The notes: generated by a model not told the origin, from the letters alone. A stretch of DNA of 64,000 bases from Acetilactobacillus jinshanensis (GCF_004359375.1 NZ_CP034726.1:124001-188000), one strand, 5' to 3'. Numbered from the stretch's first letter, positions 47,195 through 56,124 are shown. Program-made: numbers and translations.

Positions 47195-47446
47195 TTACTT
47201 CTTTAATAATGATTCGGCCTTAGTTTTAACGTCATCGTCACTCATCTTTAAGAACGGTAACATCTTGTCGGCAGTCTTCATGGTATCGTGATCATCATTT
47301 TCCATGAAGTTATTCCATAAAGCGATACGAACTGGATCGTCGGTCTTAGCCCAGTCAAATACTTTGTTCATTGGCTTGTCTAAAAGGGCGTTATGTTCGA
47401 ATTTCTTATCTAAGGCAAGTGATTTAGATTCATCAATTGCTGCCAT
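47195..47446 (-). CDS. Hypothetical protein, 83 aa
   Basis: No family recognised. It is an acidic, helical soluble protein. GGAGGAAAT lies just before ATG 47446 and codon bias is strong, which suggests high expression. It is transcribed alone, with the bidirectional terminator at its end. Confidence 0.7.
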   Translation of the reverse strand: MAAIDESKSLALDKKFEHNALLDKPMNKVFDWAKTDDPVRIALWNNFMENDDHDTMKTADKMLPFLKMSDDDVKTKAESLLKK

Positions 47447-47545
47447 TATAATTTCCTCCTTTATAATTCAGGTCTAATTAAATTATAATACGAATTAGCC
47501 CTGATGTATACGGCTGAATGTTTAACATTGGTCGTATAAGTAGTT

Positions 47546-47575
47546 TATCATTAACAAAAATTATTATATCATTAA
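47546..47575. repeat. Direct repeat upstream of the TetR gene
   Basis: TATCATTAA occurs at 47546-47554 and 47567-47575, two helical turns apart, between divergent genes. It could be a regulator site. Confidence 0.3.
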
Positions 47576-47619
47576 TAAGTGATTTACAAAACCTTGGTTA
47601 AAAAGAAGATGACAGAAAG

Positions 47620-48141
47620 ATGCGCCAGCGGGTTCCTGCTAAACGAAAAATTGCGAATAGTTTATTTCAATTAATGCAGCACGAGAGTTATCAGAAGCTG
47701 CAGGTTAAACAGATCTGTAAAGCGGCTGGCATTTCTCGAATGACGTATTACCGTAATTTCCGAACCAAGGACGACATTATTCGCTATTCGTTTGATCAGG
47801 ATTTTACCATCTTTATTCAGCGGGTTGCATCTAGTCATCACCCGACATTTATCGTGATCGCGACCATCTTCTTTAATTTAATTAAGCAGCGTCAGCATAA
47901 AATGCAGCTGATTATTAAAAATAATTTATCTTCGTTGATGTTAGACCGATTAAAGTACTATATCGGTGGTTTAATTGATGAACGAGTTTTACGGACCCGT
48001 GAGCAATCATCAAAACTGTTGATTGCGATGATTGCCGGCGGATTAACCGAAATTTTGATTACCTGGACTGAAAACGGGATGAAGACGCCCGTTGACTCAC
48101 TTGTCATCTTCGTATCGAAATATATGCATTTTAAGATATAA
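47620..48141 (+). CDS. TetR/AcrR family transcriptional regulator
   Basis: The 173-residue product has an N-terminal TetR helix-turn-helix: KQICKAAGISRMTYYRNFRTKDDI (about residues 30-53, read in two parts). The C-terminal helical domain resembles TetR_C. Its stop is 11 bases before a quinone-reductase-like flavoprotein gene, so it probably controls that gene. It is unlike the TetR at the window start beyond the DNA-binding region. Confidence 0.88.
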   Translation: MRQRVPAKRKIANSLFQLMQHESYQKLQVKQICKAAGISRMTYYRNFRTKDDIIRYSFDQDFTIFIQRVASSHHPTFIVIATIFFNLIKQRQHKMQLIIKNNLSSLMLDRLKYYIGGLIDERVLRTREQSSKLLIAMIAGGLTEILITWTENGMKTPVDSLVIFVSKYMHFKI

Positions 48142-48152
48142 AGGATTTTTTC

Positions 48153-48854
48153 ATGAAAACGTTAGTTATCATTTCACACCCGACCATTAAAGATTCGTAT
48201 ACCCAATCTTTTTTACATGATGCTCAGGCGGATTTTAACGATGTCACTTGGCACCCGCTGGATATTTTGTATCCGGATTTTAAAATCAATATTAAACACG
48301 AACAGCAATTGCTCATGCATTATGACCGGATCATCTTTCAGTTTCCGCTATTCTGGTACAGTGCGCCGGCACTTCTGAAGAAGTGGGAAGATGACGTGCT
48401 GGTGAGAAAATTTGCCAACGCGGCTCATGGCGGATACTTACGTCATAAACAGTTGGGCATGGTAATTACATTGGGTGTTCCCGCTAAGAATTATCAACCT
48501 GGTGCTGGTGAGCACTTTAGCTTATCGGAACTGCTAACACCGTATCAGGCGTTGGCGAAAAAAGCGGGGATGCAATATTTATCACCATTTATCATTTCGC
48601 AATTCTTTTATAAGACGCCGCCGCAGGAAGCTAAAACGTTAGTCGATTACCAGAATTATCTGACAAATCCAAAACCGTTTGGACTGAAGAATAAGATTAA
48701 GTGGTCCTTAGATCAACTTAAGCAGTATGCGCCCAAAGATAAGGTCAAGAAAATCGTTTTTGACTCTGTCATTAAACAGATTCAAAAGAATCAAAACCAG
48801 CTCGATGATCTCAAAAGTCAGATCAACATGATCAAGAGAAAAGATGATCAGTAA
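48153..48854 (+). CDS. NAD(P)H oxidoreductase, flavodoxin-like fold (KefF/MdaB type)
   Basis: The 233-residue product matches NAD(P)H dehydrogenase (quinone) family proteins. LVIISHPTIKDSYTQSFL binds FMN phosphate, FQFPLFWYSAPALLKKWEDDVL is the family hallmark, and GYLRHKQLGMVITLGVP follows. Such enzymes reduce quinones by two electrons. The C-terminus has an extra Lys/Gln-rich coiled-coil of about 50 residues (QKNQNQLDDLKSQINMI). Control by the TetR upstream is likely. Confidence 0.85.
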   Translation: MKTLVIISHPTIKDSYTQSFLHDAQADFNDVTWHPLDILYPDFKINIKHEQQLLMHYDRIIFQFPLFWYSAPALLKKWEDDVLVRKFANAAHGGYLRHKQLGMVITLGVPAKNYQPGAGEHFSLSELLTPYQALAKKAGMQYLSPFIISQFFYKTPPQEAKTLVDYQNYLTNPKPFGLKNKIKWSLDQLKQYAPKDKVKKIVFDSVIKQIQKNQNQLDDLKSQINMIKRKDDQ

Positions 48855-49030
48855 TGGATACGCAACAATGGTTAGTTCACCAATTAACTAATGAAATTAA
48901 GCATGAACCCAAATTTAAACCGCGAGCCTTGCTTGAACGGACTCGTGATCTAGTTAAGGAACAATCGAAGCGTTTAAAACAGGCCCAGATGGAATTGGAT
49001 GGCCGGACCTGGAATCACGCCAAATGGTAA
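48854..49030 (+). CDS. Small protein, 58 aa, overlapping the flavoprotein gene
   Basis: The ATG overlaps the stop of the flavoprotein gene (TAATG), which suggests translational coupling. The product MDTQQWLVHQLTNEIKHEP then FKPRALLERTRDLVKEQSKR is helical and basic. No family recognised. The terminator at 49037 follows directly. Confidence 0.6.
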   Translation: MDTQQWLVHQLTNEIKHEPKFKPRALLERTRDLVKEQSKRLKQAQMELDGRTWNHAKW

Positions 49031-49036
49031 AAAGAA

Positions 49037-49066
49037 AGGCGGCTAAAAATTTAGTCGTCGTTTTTG
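49037..49066 (+). terminator. Terminator
   Basis: GGCGGCTAAA pairs with TTTAGTCGTC (with G-U pairs), followed by a T run. Confidence 0.65.
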
Positions 49067-49081
49067 TTGTCTGATTAATAT

Positions 49082-49885
49082 TTATTTAGCAAAATGATTG
49101 ATTGGCCCGTAAACATGGGCAATGTTTAATGATTGATGAATAGCGTTATCAACGTATTGACGAGCGTTCTTGATTGAATCTTCAACCGACATGCCTTTAG
49201 CTAGACCAGCGGTAATTCCGGCGGATAAAGTATCACCGGTTCCGTTCTTTCGTTTAGTTTTGTAATAGGGACCTGATAACCAGAAGTGTTTGCCATTTTC
49301 TAACAGGACTAAGTCACGAACACTGTCCTGATTTTCAGGATCGTTATGCCGACCTTTGACCATCACGTTTTTGGCGCCCATTCTCATTAATTTATTAGCG
49401 GCGATTAACATATCATGATCATTTTTGATTGGCATTTCCGCTAATTTCTGGGCTTCGTAATAATTAGGTGTGATGACCGTTGCTAACGGGATTAACTTTT
49501 CTTTTAAGGTGTTAAAGGCACTAGTCTTGAGCAGCATTGCACCATGTTTGGTAACAATGACTGGGTCAACAACCAGCGGACCAAAGTTATATTTCTTATA
49601 ATTTTTAACGACATCGTCAATTAATTTTGAATCGGCAAGCATGCCGGTCTTGGCCGCTTTGATGTTGAAATCATCGGCTAAATCTTTAAATTCTTGATCG
49701 ATGAATGACAGCGGCATTACAACGCTACCGTGAATTCCGTATGAGTTACCGGCAACGCATGCGGTGATGATTGACGCACCATAAACGTGATAGTGTTCAA
49801 ACGTTTCTAAGTCAGCTTGCATTCCCGCACTGCCATCACTGTCTGAACCGGCGATGGTAACAGCCTGTGGAAAACGATTAATCAT
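49082..49885 (-). CDS. thiD: Hydroxymethylpyrimidine/pyridoxine kinase
   Basis: This ribokinase-family enzyme phosphorylates hydroxymethylpyrimidine (thiamine route) or pyridoxal (vitamin B6 salvage). The 267-residue product has TIAGSDSDGSAGMQADL near residue 10, KTGMLAD, LVVDPVIV and RKNGTGDTLSAGI with the catalytic Asp. ATG 49885 follows AGGAGG; the upstream ATG does not. No other thiamine gene is nearby, so pyridoxine kinase (PdxK) is an equal alternative. Confidence 0.85.
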   Translation of the reverse strand: MINRFPQAVTIAGSDSDGSAGMQADLETFEHYHVYGASIITACVAGNSYGIHGSVVMPLSFIDQEFKDLADDFNIKAAKTGMLADSKLIDDVVKNYKKYNFGPLVVDPVIVTKHGAMLLKTSAFNTLKEKLIPLATVITPNYYEAQKLAEMPIKNDHDMLIAANKLMRMGAKNVMVKGRHNDPENQDSVRDLVLLENGKHFWLSGPYYKTKRKNGTGDTLSAGITAGLAKGMSVEDSIKNARQYVDNAIHQSLNIAHVYGPINHFAK

Positions 49886-50040
49886 GTTACGACCTCCTGT
49901 GAATAAAGCGTTAATGCCATTATAGTGATTTTTCAATAATAAGTTAACGTTTCTATTTTCACGGTTTGTTTTCGTAAATAATGTGTATTACAATATATTA
50001 GTATAATTGAAACCCAATAAATAAAGGAGGGTTTAACTCA

Positions 50041-50163
50041 TGCGTGAATGTCATCCAGATGGTGTCCAAGGCCGTCGTCCAATCGATCATAAGAAAGTAC
50101 AAAAGAAACAGGTTCGAAACGCTAAGCTTCAAAAAGCTTTATTAAGCGATTTCAAAAAATAAT
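50041..50163 (+). CDS. Small basic protein, 40 aa
   Basis: AAAGGAGGG lies 9 bases before ATG 50041 and the ORF ends at TAA 50161. The product starts MRECHPDGVQGRRPIDHKKV and is Lys/Arg-rich. A terminator follows at 50180. A strong ribosome binding site and its own terminator support a real gene. The function is unknown. Confidence 0.65.
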
Positions 50164-50179
50164 TATAAATTAACGAGTT

Positions 50180-50217
50180 AAGGTCCGACTATTAGTTAAA
50201 TTTTAGTCGGATTTTTA
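50180..50217 (+). terminator. Terminator after the 40-aa gene
   Basis: TCCGACTA pairs with TAGTCGGA, followed by TTTTTATTTT. Confidence 0.8.
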
Positions 50218-50242
50218 TTTTGCGTTTTAAAGGTGATCCTTC

Positions 50243-51037
50243 ATGAGTAAAAAATACTATGCCGTTAAAAAGGGACCCAAGCCAGGACTTTACACAGATT
50301 GGCCAACCGTCCAAAAAATGCTAAAGGGCTATTCCAAGCCGGAGTTTAAAGGCTTTAACCATAAACAAGCGGCTCTTGAATATCTTAACGGGACCGCACC
50401 ATCGGTATCACAGGATGACATTACGATTTATACCGACGGTGGCTCCCGTAATACCGGAAATAAACGTGATCAGCACGTTAAAGGTAATGATAAATCAGCC
50501 TGGGCTTATTTAATCGTGATTAATGGCAAAGAATATCCTGGCACTGGTTTTGAATGGGGTGCCACCAATAACCGGATGGAAATGATGGCGTTAGTTCAGG
50601 CGTTGAAATGGTTATTAGCGCATCACCTTAATCATGCCTCGATTACCGAAGTGGCGGACTCCCGATATTTACTTAACGCGATCACTAAAGGTTGGATCTA
50701 CGGTTGGAAACGCCGTGGCTGGCGACTGAGCAGTGGTGGTCCTGTTAAGAATGCCGAATTATGGGCCGTTATGTACCGATTATTACGGCAGTTTGATCAC
50801 CTGAAGTTCAAGTGGACTAAGGGTCACGCGACTAATCGTGGCAATAATTTTGTGGATCACTATCTTAATGAAGCGATGGATCGTCATACCAAGCATTCAA
50901 CGATTCAACATCAAACTATCCAAACGTGTCGTTCAAATAATGAACCAAAATCTGCTAAGCCCTACATTATTCACGGTTCTAATTCGATCGAAGACATTAA
51001 ACGTGAGTTACGAAAACGTGGTTTCTTACAAAATTAA
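50243..51037 (+). CDS. rnhA: Ribonuclease HI with N-terminal viroplasmin-like domain
   Basis: The 264-residue product cuts RNA in RNA-DNA hybrids. Residues 1-50 form a viroplasmin/RNase H1 hybrid-binding domain (KKYYAVKKGPKPGLYTDW). The catalytic acids follow: YTDGGS (Asp65), the Glu in RMEMMALVQAL, ADSRYL, and the Asp in NNFVDHYLN. The loop between the first strands (NTGNKRDQHVKGNDKSAW) is long. The C-terminal 45 residues have no recognised domain. Confidence 0.9.
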   Translation: MSKKYYAVKKGPKPGLYTDWPTVQKMLKGYSKPEFKGFNHKQAALEYLNGTAPSVSQDDITIYTDGGSRNTGNKRDQHVKGNDKSAWAYLIVINGKEYPGTGFEWGATNNRMEMMALVQALKWLLAHHLNHASITEVADSRYLLNAITKGWIYGWKRRGWRLSSGGPVKNAELWAVMYRLLRQFDHLKFKWTKGHATNRGNNFVDHYLNEAMDRHTKHSTIQHQTIQTCRSNNEPKSAKPYIIHGSNSIEDIKRELRKRGFLQN

Positions 51038-51107
51038 TATCCCAAGTAAAATGGATTATAATTAAAGCAACCATATTAAAACGATTAGATAAGAAGCGTG
51101 ATTAATA

Positions 51108-51692
51108 ATGTTAACCGAACGTGACAAAATGACGGCTGGTAAGCCGTATGATCAGTACGATCCCGAATTACAGGCTCGTCGAAAGTACATTCGCCAGAAG
51201 TTAGGCCAGATTAATTTCCTGACTGATAATGACGAACGGAATAACGAATTAGCTCATCTCTTCGGTGATTGCGGCAAGGACCTCTTCATCGAAACTGGGA
51301 TTCAATTTGATTATGGTTACAACATCCACATTGGGAACCGTTTTTACGGTAACTATCATTTAACATTACTGGATACTTGCCCAATTACGATTGGTGATAA
51401 CTGTTATTTAGGTCCAGATGTTGGCTTATACACACCGGTTCACCCAATTGATCCTAAGCAGCGTGAAGAGGACATTGAATTAGGTAAACCGATCACGATC
51501 GGTAATAACGTCTGGATGGGTGGCCACGTTACTATTCTTCCCGGCGTTAAGATCGGTGATAATGATGTTATCGGTGCCGGGACCGTAGTAACTAAGTCGT
51601 TTGGCCCCAACGTCATCATCGTTGGTAACCCTGGTCACGTAATTCGTAAGATCAAACCAGATAACGATAAAGCCAAACCTAACAAGAAGTAA
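51108..51692 (+). CDS. Maltose/galactoside-type sugar O-acetyltransferase
   Basis: The 194-residue product is a left-handed beta-helix acetyltransferase of the Maa/LacA type. It has MTAGKPYDQYDPEL at the N-terminus, YGYNIHIGNRFYGNYHLTLLDTCPI, YTPVHPID with the catalytic His, and GNNVWMGGHVTILPGVKIG hexapeptide repeats. It transfers acetyl groups from acetyl-CoA to sugars. A terminator follows. Confidence 0.92.
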   Translation: MLTERDKMTAGKPYDQYDPELQARRKYIRQKLGQINFLTDNDERNNELAHLFGDCGKDLFIETGIQFDYGYNIHIGNRFYGNYHLTLLDTCPITIGDNCYLGPDVGLYTPVHPIDPKQREEDIELGKPITIGNNVWMGGHVTILPGVKIGDNDVIGAGTVVTKSFGPNVIIVGNPGHVIRKIKPDNDKAKPNKK

Positions 51693-51700
51693 ATTCCTGA

Positions 51701-51729
51701 AAGAGCCGCGATCCAACGGCTTTTTTATT
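51701..51729 (+). terminator. Terminator after the acetyltransferase gene
   Basis: AGCCG pairs with CGGCT around CGATCCAA and is followed by TTTTTTATTT. Confidence 0.75.
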
Positions 51730-51831
51730 TACTTTCAATATGTGTGTATAATATTTAATGTATCGTAATAATACGTTATTTTAGAAAAATTTAGTTTAAC
51801 TATTAATTGATTCCTAGAGGAGGAACCTTTT

Positions 51832-53460
51832 ATCTTTAAGCGCAAACGAATCGACAAAGTGGTCTTCATTCCGACAGTTATTCTGTTCTTCGTAATTTCT
51901 GGCCTGTTGATTGCTGGTGGGTCGTCCTTACAGAGTTTCCTTGGAAACATCCTGCATTGGATCTCCACCAACATGGGCTGGGGCTACATGTGGATCTACG
52001 TAATTAACTTTGTCTTCTTTGCTTATTTGTTGATTAGTAAGTACGGCAAAATCCGTTTTGGTAAAAAGGACGAAAAGCCTGAATACAGTACGTTCCAGTG
52101 GGGTAGCATGGTCTTCGCGACCGCAATCGATGCCAGTATTTTAATGTTAAGTATCGTTGACCCGCTCCGTTATCTTCAGGATCCGCCATTTGGCGCTAAA
52201 CCATATTCCACAACGGCGTACGACGTATCGCATATGTACGGTCAGTTTAACTGGGGTCCAATGGCCTGGTTAATGTTCGCTGCACCGACGATTGCGATTG
52301 GTTACGTCATGTACAAGAAAAAGCGGAAAGTCCAATCGTTAAGTAACGCCATCACCGTTTTAGATGGTGATAGCTTGTGGAAGACGGCTTTGCGTCGAAT
52401 CGTTGACATCGTCGTGGTCTTCGGAATCATGGGCGGTGTTGGTGCCAGTATCGGTTTAGAAATCCCCGTAATTTCTAAGACTTTGAGCATTTTAACCGGC
52501 TTAAAAGATAATTTAGGCTTAAAGTCTGAATTGTTCGCCGTCTTGTTTGTTATCTTTACCGTTACCGTCTTTAAAGGCTTAAACGGTGGGATTGATAAAT
52601 TAAGTAACGCCCATATCTGGACAGCGATCATCTTCCTAGCGATCGTTCTGTTAGTCGGTCCAACCGTTTATATCCTGAATTCAGAAACCAGCAGTATTGG
52701 TCTGTTAGTTCAGAAGTTCATTCCAATGAGTACAAATACCGTACCGAACGGAACTGCCGGTGTTGCTCAGAAAGAAACCATCTTCTACTGGGGCTGGTGG
52801 CTAAGTTACATGCCGTTCATGGGCTTGTTCATCGCCCGAATCTCGCGTGGTCGAACCATCCGTCAGATTCTAGTGGGGATGCTGACGTTTGGTGCCTTAG
52901 GCTGTATGAGTTTCTACGCCGTTTTAGGTGGTTACTCATTGTGGCTACAGAAGACAGGTGTTGTTAACCTAGTCCACATCTTGAATACCCAGGGTCAAGC
53001 TGCTGTCATTGCGGCCGTAATTTCAACTTTACCATTCAAGATGATCATGTTCGCGATTTACTGTATTTCATGTTTCATCTTCCTGGCCACCACGATTTCC
53101 AGTTCGGCATTCGTTCTGTCATCGTTCACTAGTCTAAAGTTAAAGGCTGATCAGGAACCAAGCCGTTTGAATCGAATGACCTGGGTCATCGTCTTTGTTA
53201 TCTTTGGTTTCAGTCTAGTTGTCGTTGGTGGGTTCCAAACCGTTCAGACGTTCTGTACGATTGCCGGATTCCCAGTTCTATTCATTTTCCCGCTGTTGTT
53301 AGCGTCAATCATCAAGATGTTGCACAGCGATCCGAGTGTTAACCACTTTAAGATGATCGCGGCGCACCCGATGCACAGGTTTATGACCCGTCGTCAACGG
53401 CGCCGTCGTCGGAACGACTTACGAACCTGGGCTCGTGAAACCGCTAAAGATAAGGACTAA
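51832..53460 (+). CDS. BCCT-family betaine/carnitine/choline transporter, probable AUC start
   Basis: The 542-residue product takes up quaternary ammonium osmolytes, driven by sodium or protons. It has 12 helices and the BCCT patterns GWGYMWIYVINFVF, QWGSMVFATAIDASILMLS and WGWWLSYMPFMGLFIARISRGRTIR. The first usual start, GTG 51859, would remove the conserved start FKRKRIDKVVF and lies 35 bases from the ribosome binding site. GAGGAGG (51817-51823) is 8 bases from ATC 51832, which begins exactly this family N-terminus. A basic C-terminal tail may sense osmolarity. Confidence 0.88.
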   Translation: MFKRKRIDKVVFIPTVILFFVISGLLIAGGSSLQSFLGNILHWISTNMGWGYMWIYVINFVFFAYLLISKYGKIRFGKKDEKPEYSTFQWGSMVFATAIDASILMLSIVDPLRYLQDPPFGAKPYSTTAYDVSHMYGQFNWGPMAWLMFAAPTIAIGYVMYKKKRKVQSLSNAITVLDGDSLWKTALRRIVDIVVVFGIMGGVGASIGLEIPVISKTLSILTGLKDNLGLKSELFAVLFVIFTVTVFKGLNGGIDKLSNAHIWTAIIFLAIVLLVGPTVYILNSETSSIGLLVQKFIPMSTNTVPNGTAGVAQKETIFYWGWWLSYMPFMGLFIARISRGRTIRQILVGMLTFGALGCMSFYAVLGGYSLWLQKTGVVNLVHILNTQGQAAVIAAVISTLPFKMIMFAIYCISCFIFLATTISSSAFVLSSFTSLKLKADQEPSRLNRMTWVIVFVIFGFSLVVVGGFQTVQTFCTIAGFPVLFIFPLLLASIIKMLHSDPSVNHFKMIAAHPMHRFMTRRQRRRRRNDLRTWARETAKDKD

Positions 53461-53472
53461 AAGTAAAAAATA

Positions 53473-53503
53473 ATAAAGGGCTGATTGATCTCAGCCCTTT
53501 TTG
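53473..53503 (+). terminator. Terminator after the BCCT gene
   Basis: AAAGGGCTGA pairs with TCAGCCCTTT, followed by a T run. Confidence 0.88.
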
Positions 53504-53521
53504 TATATAGGAGCTAAACGT

Positions 53522-54454
53522 ATGAAAAAAGTATTAATTCCTAGTAATTATAAGAACATTTTAACTAAGTTAGTAAGACAAGACGGCTTTCAGCCAGTCT
53601 GCTTAAAAGATCAGCAGCCGAGCACCATTTTGGCTCAGGCGCCTGACATCAGTGGTGCGATGTTGATGGTTGGTCCGTTTCCTGGTTCGTTAATGAAGAA
53701 GTTGCCTAATCTAAAAATCGTTACCCGAATGGGCGTTGGCTACGATAACGTTGATTACAAAGCAGCTGCTAAGCAGGGGATCTGGGCCACCCATACGCCT
53801 GGTTCTAACCAAGTTTCCGTTGCTGAAAACACGGTTGCCGATATTTTGGTGTTATCCAAGCGTCTTTTTACCACGTCATCTCTAATGCGTGGTGAACAGC
53901 CAATTGCCAATTACAAGCCCCGCATTTTAAAGGGGAAGACCGTCGGTGTCGTTGGTTACGGTCATATTGCTCGGCAGGTCATCAAGATGCTGTCCGGCTT
54001 TGGCGTTAAGATTTTAATCTGGGATCGTCACCCGAAGACTTCTAAATACGGTAAATTCGTTGACTGGAAGACGTTATTCACCCAGTCTGATTACGTAACG
54101 TTGCATATCCCGGCCACAGCTGACACAACTCATTGCGTCAATATGAAGACCTTTAAGATGATGAAGAATAGTGCCTTCATCGTTAACTTCGGTCGGGGAA
54201 CTTTAATTAATCAGACTGACATGGTCAACGCTTTAAAGCAGCATGAAATTCAAGGTGCCGCATTAGACGTCTTTGAAAAAGAACCGTTACCGAAACAGAG
54301 TCAGCTCCGTCAGTTACCAAACGTCTTTATTACACCGCATTGTGCCGGAAAGACCGTCGAATCTCACCGTAAGACCGCTGAAATGGCTGAACGGGATGTC
54401 GCTCGAGTTTTAAACGGTAAGGAACCGTTGTATCCGGTTAACCAGCCTAAATAA
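53522..54454 (+). CDS. D-isomer 2-hydroxyacid dehydrogenase
   Basis: The 310-residue product is a D-2-hydroxyacid dehydrogenase. GVVGYGHIARQV is the NAD site (about 147-158). The substrate Arg lies in NFGRGTLIN, the catalytic Glu in LDVFEKEPL and the His in TPHCAGKTVES. The full catalytic triad is present, unlike the serA-like gene at 11.5 kb. The substrate may be 3-phosphoglycerate, glyoxylate or a 2-oxo acid. There is no ACT domain. ATG 53522 follows TAGGAG. Confidence 0.88.
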   Translation: MKKVLIPSNYKNILTKLVRQDGFQPVCLKDQQPSTILAQAPDISGAMLMVGPFPGSLMKKLPNLKIVTRMGVGYDNVDYKAAAKQGIWATHTPGSNQVSVAENTVADILVLSKRLFTTSSLMRGEQPIANYKPRILKGKTVGVVGYGHIARQVIKMLSGFGVKILIWDRHPKTSKYGKFVDWKTLFTQSDYVTLHIPATADTTHCVNMKTFKMMKNSAFIVNFGRGTLINQTDMVNALKQHEIQGAALDVFEKEPLPKQSQLRQLPNVFITPHCAGKTVESHRKTAEMAERDVARVLNGKEPLYPVNQPK

Positions 54455-54475
54455 TTTTATAAAATAATAAAATCG

Positions 54476-54515
54476 CTAATGCTTGATTGGCTAAGTCTGA
54501 TCAAGCATTTTTTGT
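54476..54515 (+). terminator. Terminator after the dehydrogenase gene
   Basis: TGCTTGAT pairs with ATCAAGCA, then seven T. A second inverted repeat (AACAGTGCTCAA with TTGAACACTGTT, 54543-54571) lies below it without a T run. Confidence 0.75.
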
Positions 54516-54639
54516 TTATACCTAACTTTCATCTATGAAATCAACAGTGCTCAATTCTTATTTGAACACTGTTTAAATTCATGAAAAAAGTAACATCATA
54601 ACTGTATTAATGATTACGTGTGTTGCTTGTTCCAAACAA

Positions 54640-54653
54640 TGTAAGCGCTTACG
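54640..54653. promoter_or_regulatory. CcpA cre site upstream of the sugar porter
   Basis: TGTAAGCGCTTACG matches the cre consensus TGWAANCGNTNWCA except the last base and is palindromic. It lies 43 bases before the start of the sugar transporter, so glucose repression is likely. Confidence 0.75.
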
Positions 54654-54695
54654 GAAAGACAAATGAGCAACTGATTTTCATGGAGATGAAGATTA

Positions 54696-56099
54696 ATGTC
54701 TACATCTAAAAACAATAATAAGATGAAATTTAGTACGTTTCTGATCTTCCTGATTGGAGCCCTTGGTGGTTTACTGTTTGGGTTCGATACCGGGATCATT
54801 TCAGGTGCGTCTCCGTTAATTGAAACTAACTTTCATTTAACGATTACTGAAACTGGATTTATTACTTCATCGGTCTTAGTTGGTTCTGCAATCGGTGCCT
54901 TATGCATTGGTTCTTTATCAGACCACTATGGTCGTAAGCGATTACTTCAGTGGTCCGCCGTTCTATTCCTTATTGGTTCGGCATTATCGATGTTCGCTGT
55001 TGGCTTCGTATCAATGATCATTGCCCGTATCATCTTAGGCTTTGCCGTTGGTGCTGCTTCAGCATTAACACCTGCATACTTAGTTGAATTAGCTGATACC
55101 AAGCACCGTGGATCATTAGGGACCATGTTCCAATTAATGATCACCTTAGGTATTTTACTAGCTTACGTATCTAACTTAGGTTTCTTACACCATAACTTAT
55201 TAGGTGTACGTGACTGGCGTTGGATGCTTGGTTCAGCTTTGATCCCATCCTTACTTCTATTCTTCGGATCATTAATTTTACCAGAATCACCACGTTACTT
55301 AGTTAAGCATGGGTACATAAGTCGAGCTCGTAATATTTTACATAAATTACGTGCTGGTACTAGCGATGATCCTGACAAGGAATTAGCTGGTATTGAAAAG
55401 TTAATGTCCAAGAAGCAGGGTGGCTTGAAGACATTATTCAAGATCGCTACACCATCTATTTTGATCACGATTGGTTTAATGTTCTTCCAGCAATTCGCTG
55501 GTATCAATGCCGTTATTTACTTCTTACCACAAATCTTTATTAAGTCATTCCACTTTGCAACGAGTGATTCAATTTGGATTTCCGTTGGTGTTGGGATCGT
55601 TAACTTTGTATCAACCGTTGTTGCTTACAAGATCATGGATCACTTCAACCGTAAGAGTGTCTTGATCTTTGGTTCCATTGTTATGACCGTATCATTAGGT
55701 CTCTTAGCAATCTTGAACTACACCTTGAGTCCTTCCTCAACAGCTGTTCCAACGATCATCTTAATCATGATTTACATCGTTGGCTTCGCTGTTTCATGGG
55801 GCCCATTAGTATGGGTAATCATGAACGAAATCTTACCATTCAGTGTCCGTGGTGTTGGTGCTGCCATTGGTTCCGCTACGAACTGGATCTGTGATTTCAT
55901 CGTTTCACAAACCTTACTTACGTTATTAACATTCTTTGGTAATAACGTTGGTGGTCCGTTTGCTATTTACGCAATCCTTTCATTCATTTCAATGTTCTTC
56001 GTAATCTTCCTCGTACCAGAAACCCGAGGCAAATCCTTAGAACAGATTGAAACTAATGAAATCAATCGTTTCCACCGCAAGCATGCCGAAACTAAATAA
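54696..56099 (+). CDS. MFS sugar porter (sugar:H+ symporter)
   Basis: The 467-residue product has 12 helices and the sugar-porter signatures GGLLFGFDTGIISGASPLI (helix 1), SDHYGRKRLLQ (loop 2-3), LPESPRYL after helix 6, QQFAGINAVIYF in helix 7 and VPETRGKSLEQIE at the C-terminus. It takes up a hexose or pentose such as xylose, arabinose or glucose. Codon bias suggests strong expression. A cre site upstream indicates catabolite control. A terminator follows. Confidence 0.93.
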   Translation: MSTSKNNNKMKFSTFLIFLIGALGGLLFGFDTGIISGASPLIETNFHLTITETGFITSSVLVGSAIGALCIGSLSDHYGRKRLLQWSAVLFLIGSALSMFAVGFVSMIIARIILGFAVGAASALTPAYLVELADTKHRGSLGTMFQLMITLGILLAYVSNLGFLHHNLLGVRDWRWMLGSALIPSLLLFFGSLILPESPRYLVKHGYISRARNILHKLRAGTSDDPDKELAGIEKLMSKKQGGLKTLFKIATPSILITIGLMFFQQFAGINAVIYFLPQIFIKSFHFATSDSIWISVGVGIVNFVSTVVAYKIMDHFNRKSVLIFGSIVMTVSLGLLAILNYTLSPSSTAVPTIILIMIYIVGFAVSWGPLVWVIMNEILPFSVRGVGAAIGSATNWICDFIVSQTLLTLLTFFGNNVGGPFAIYAILSFISMFFVIFLVPETRGKSLEQIETNEINRFHRKHAETK

Positions 56100-56124
56100 T
56101 TAAATTCATTACAATTACGCCTAA

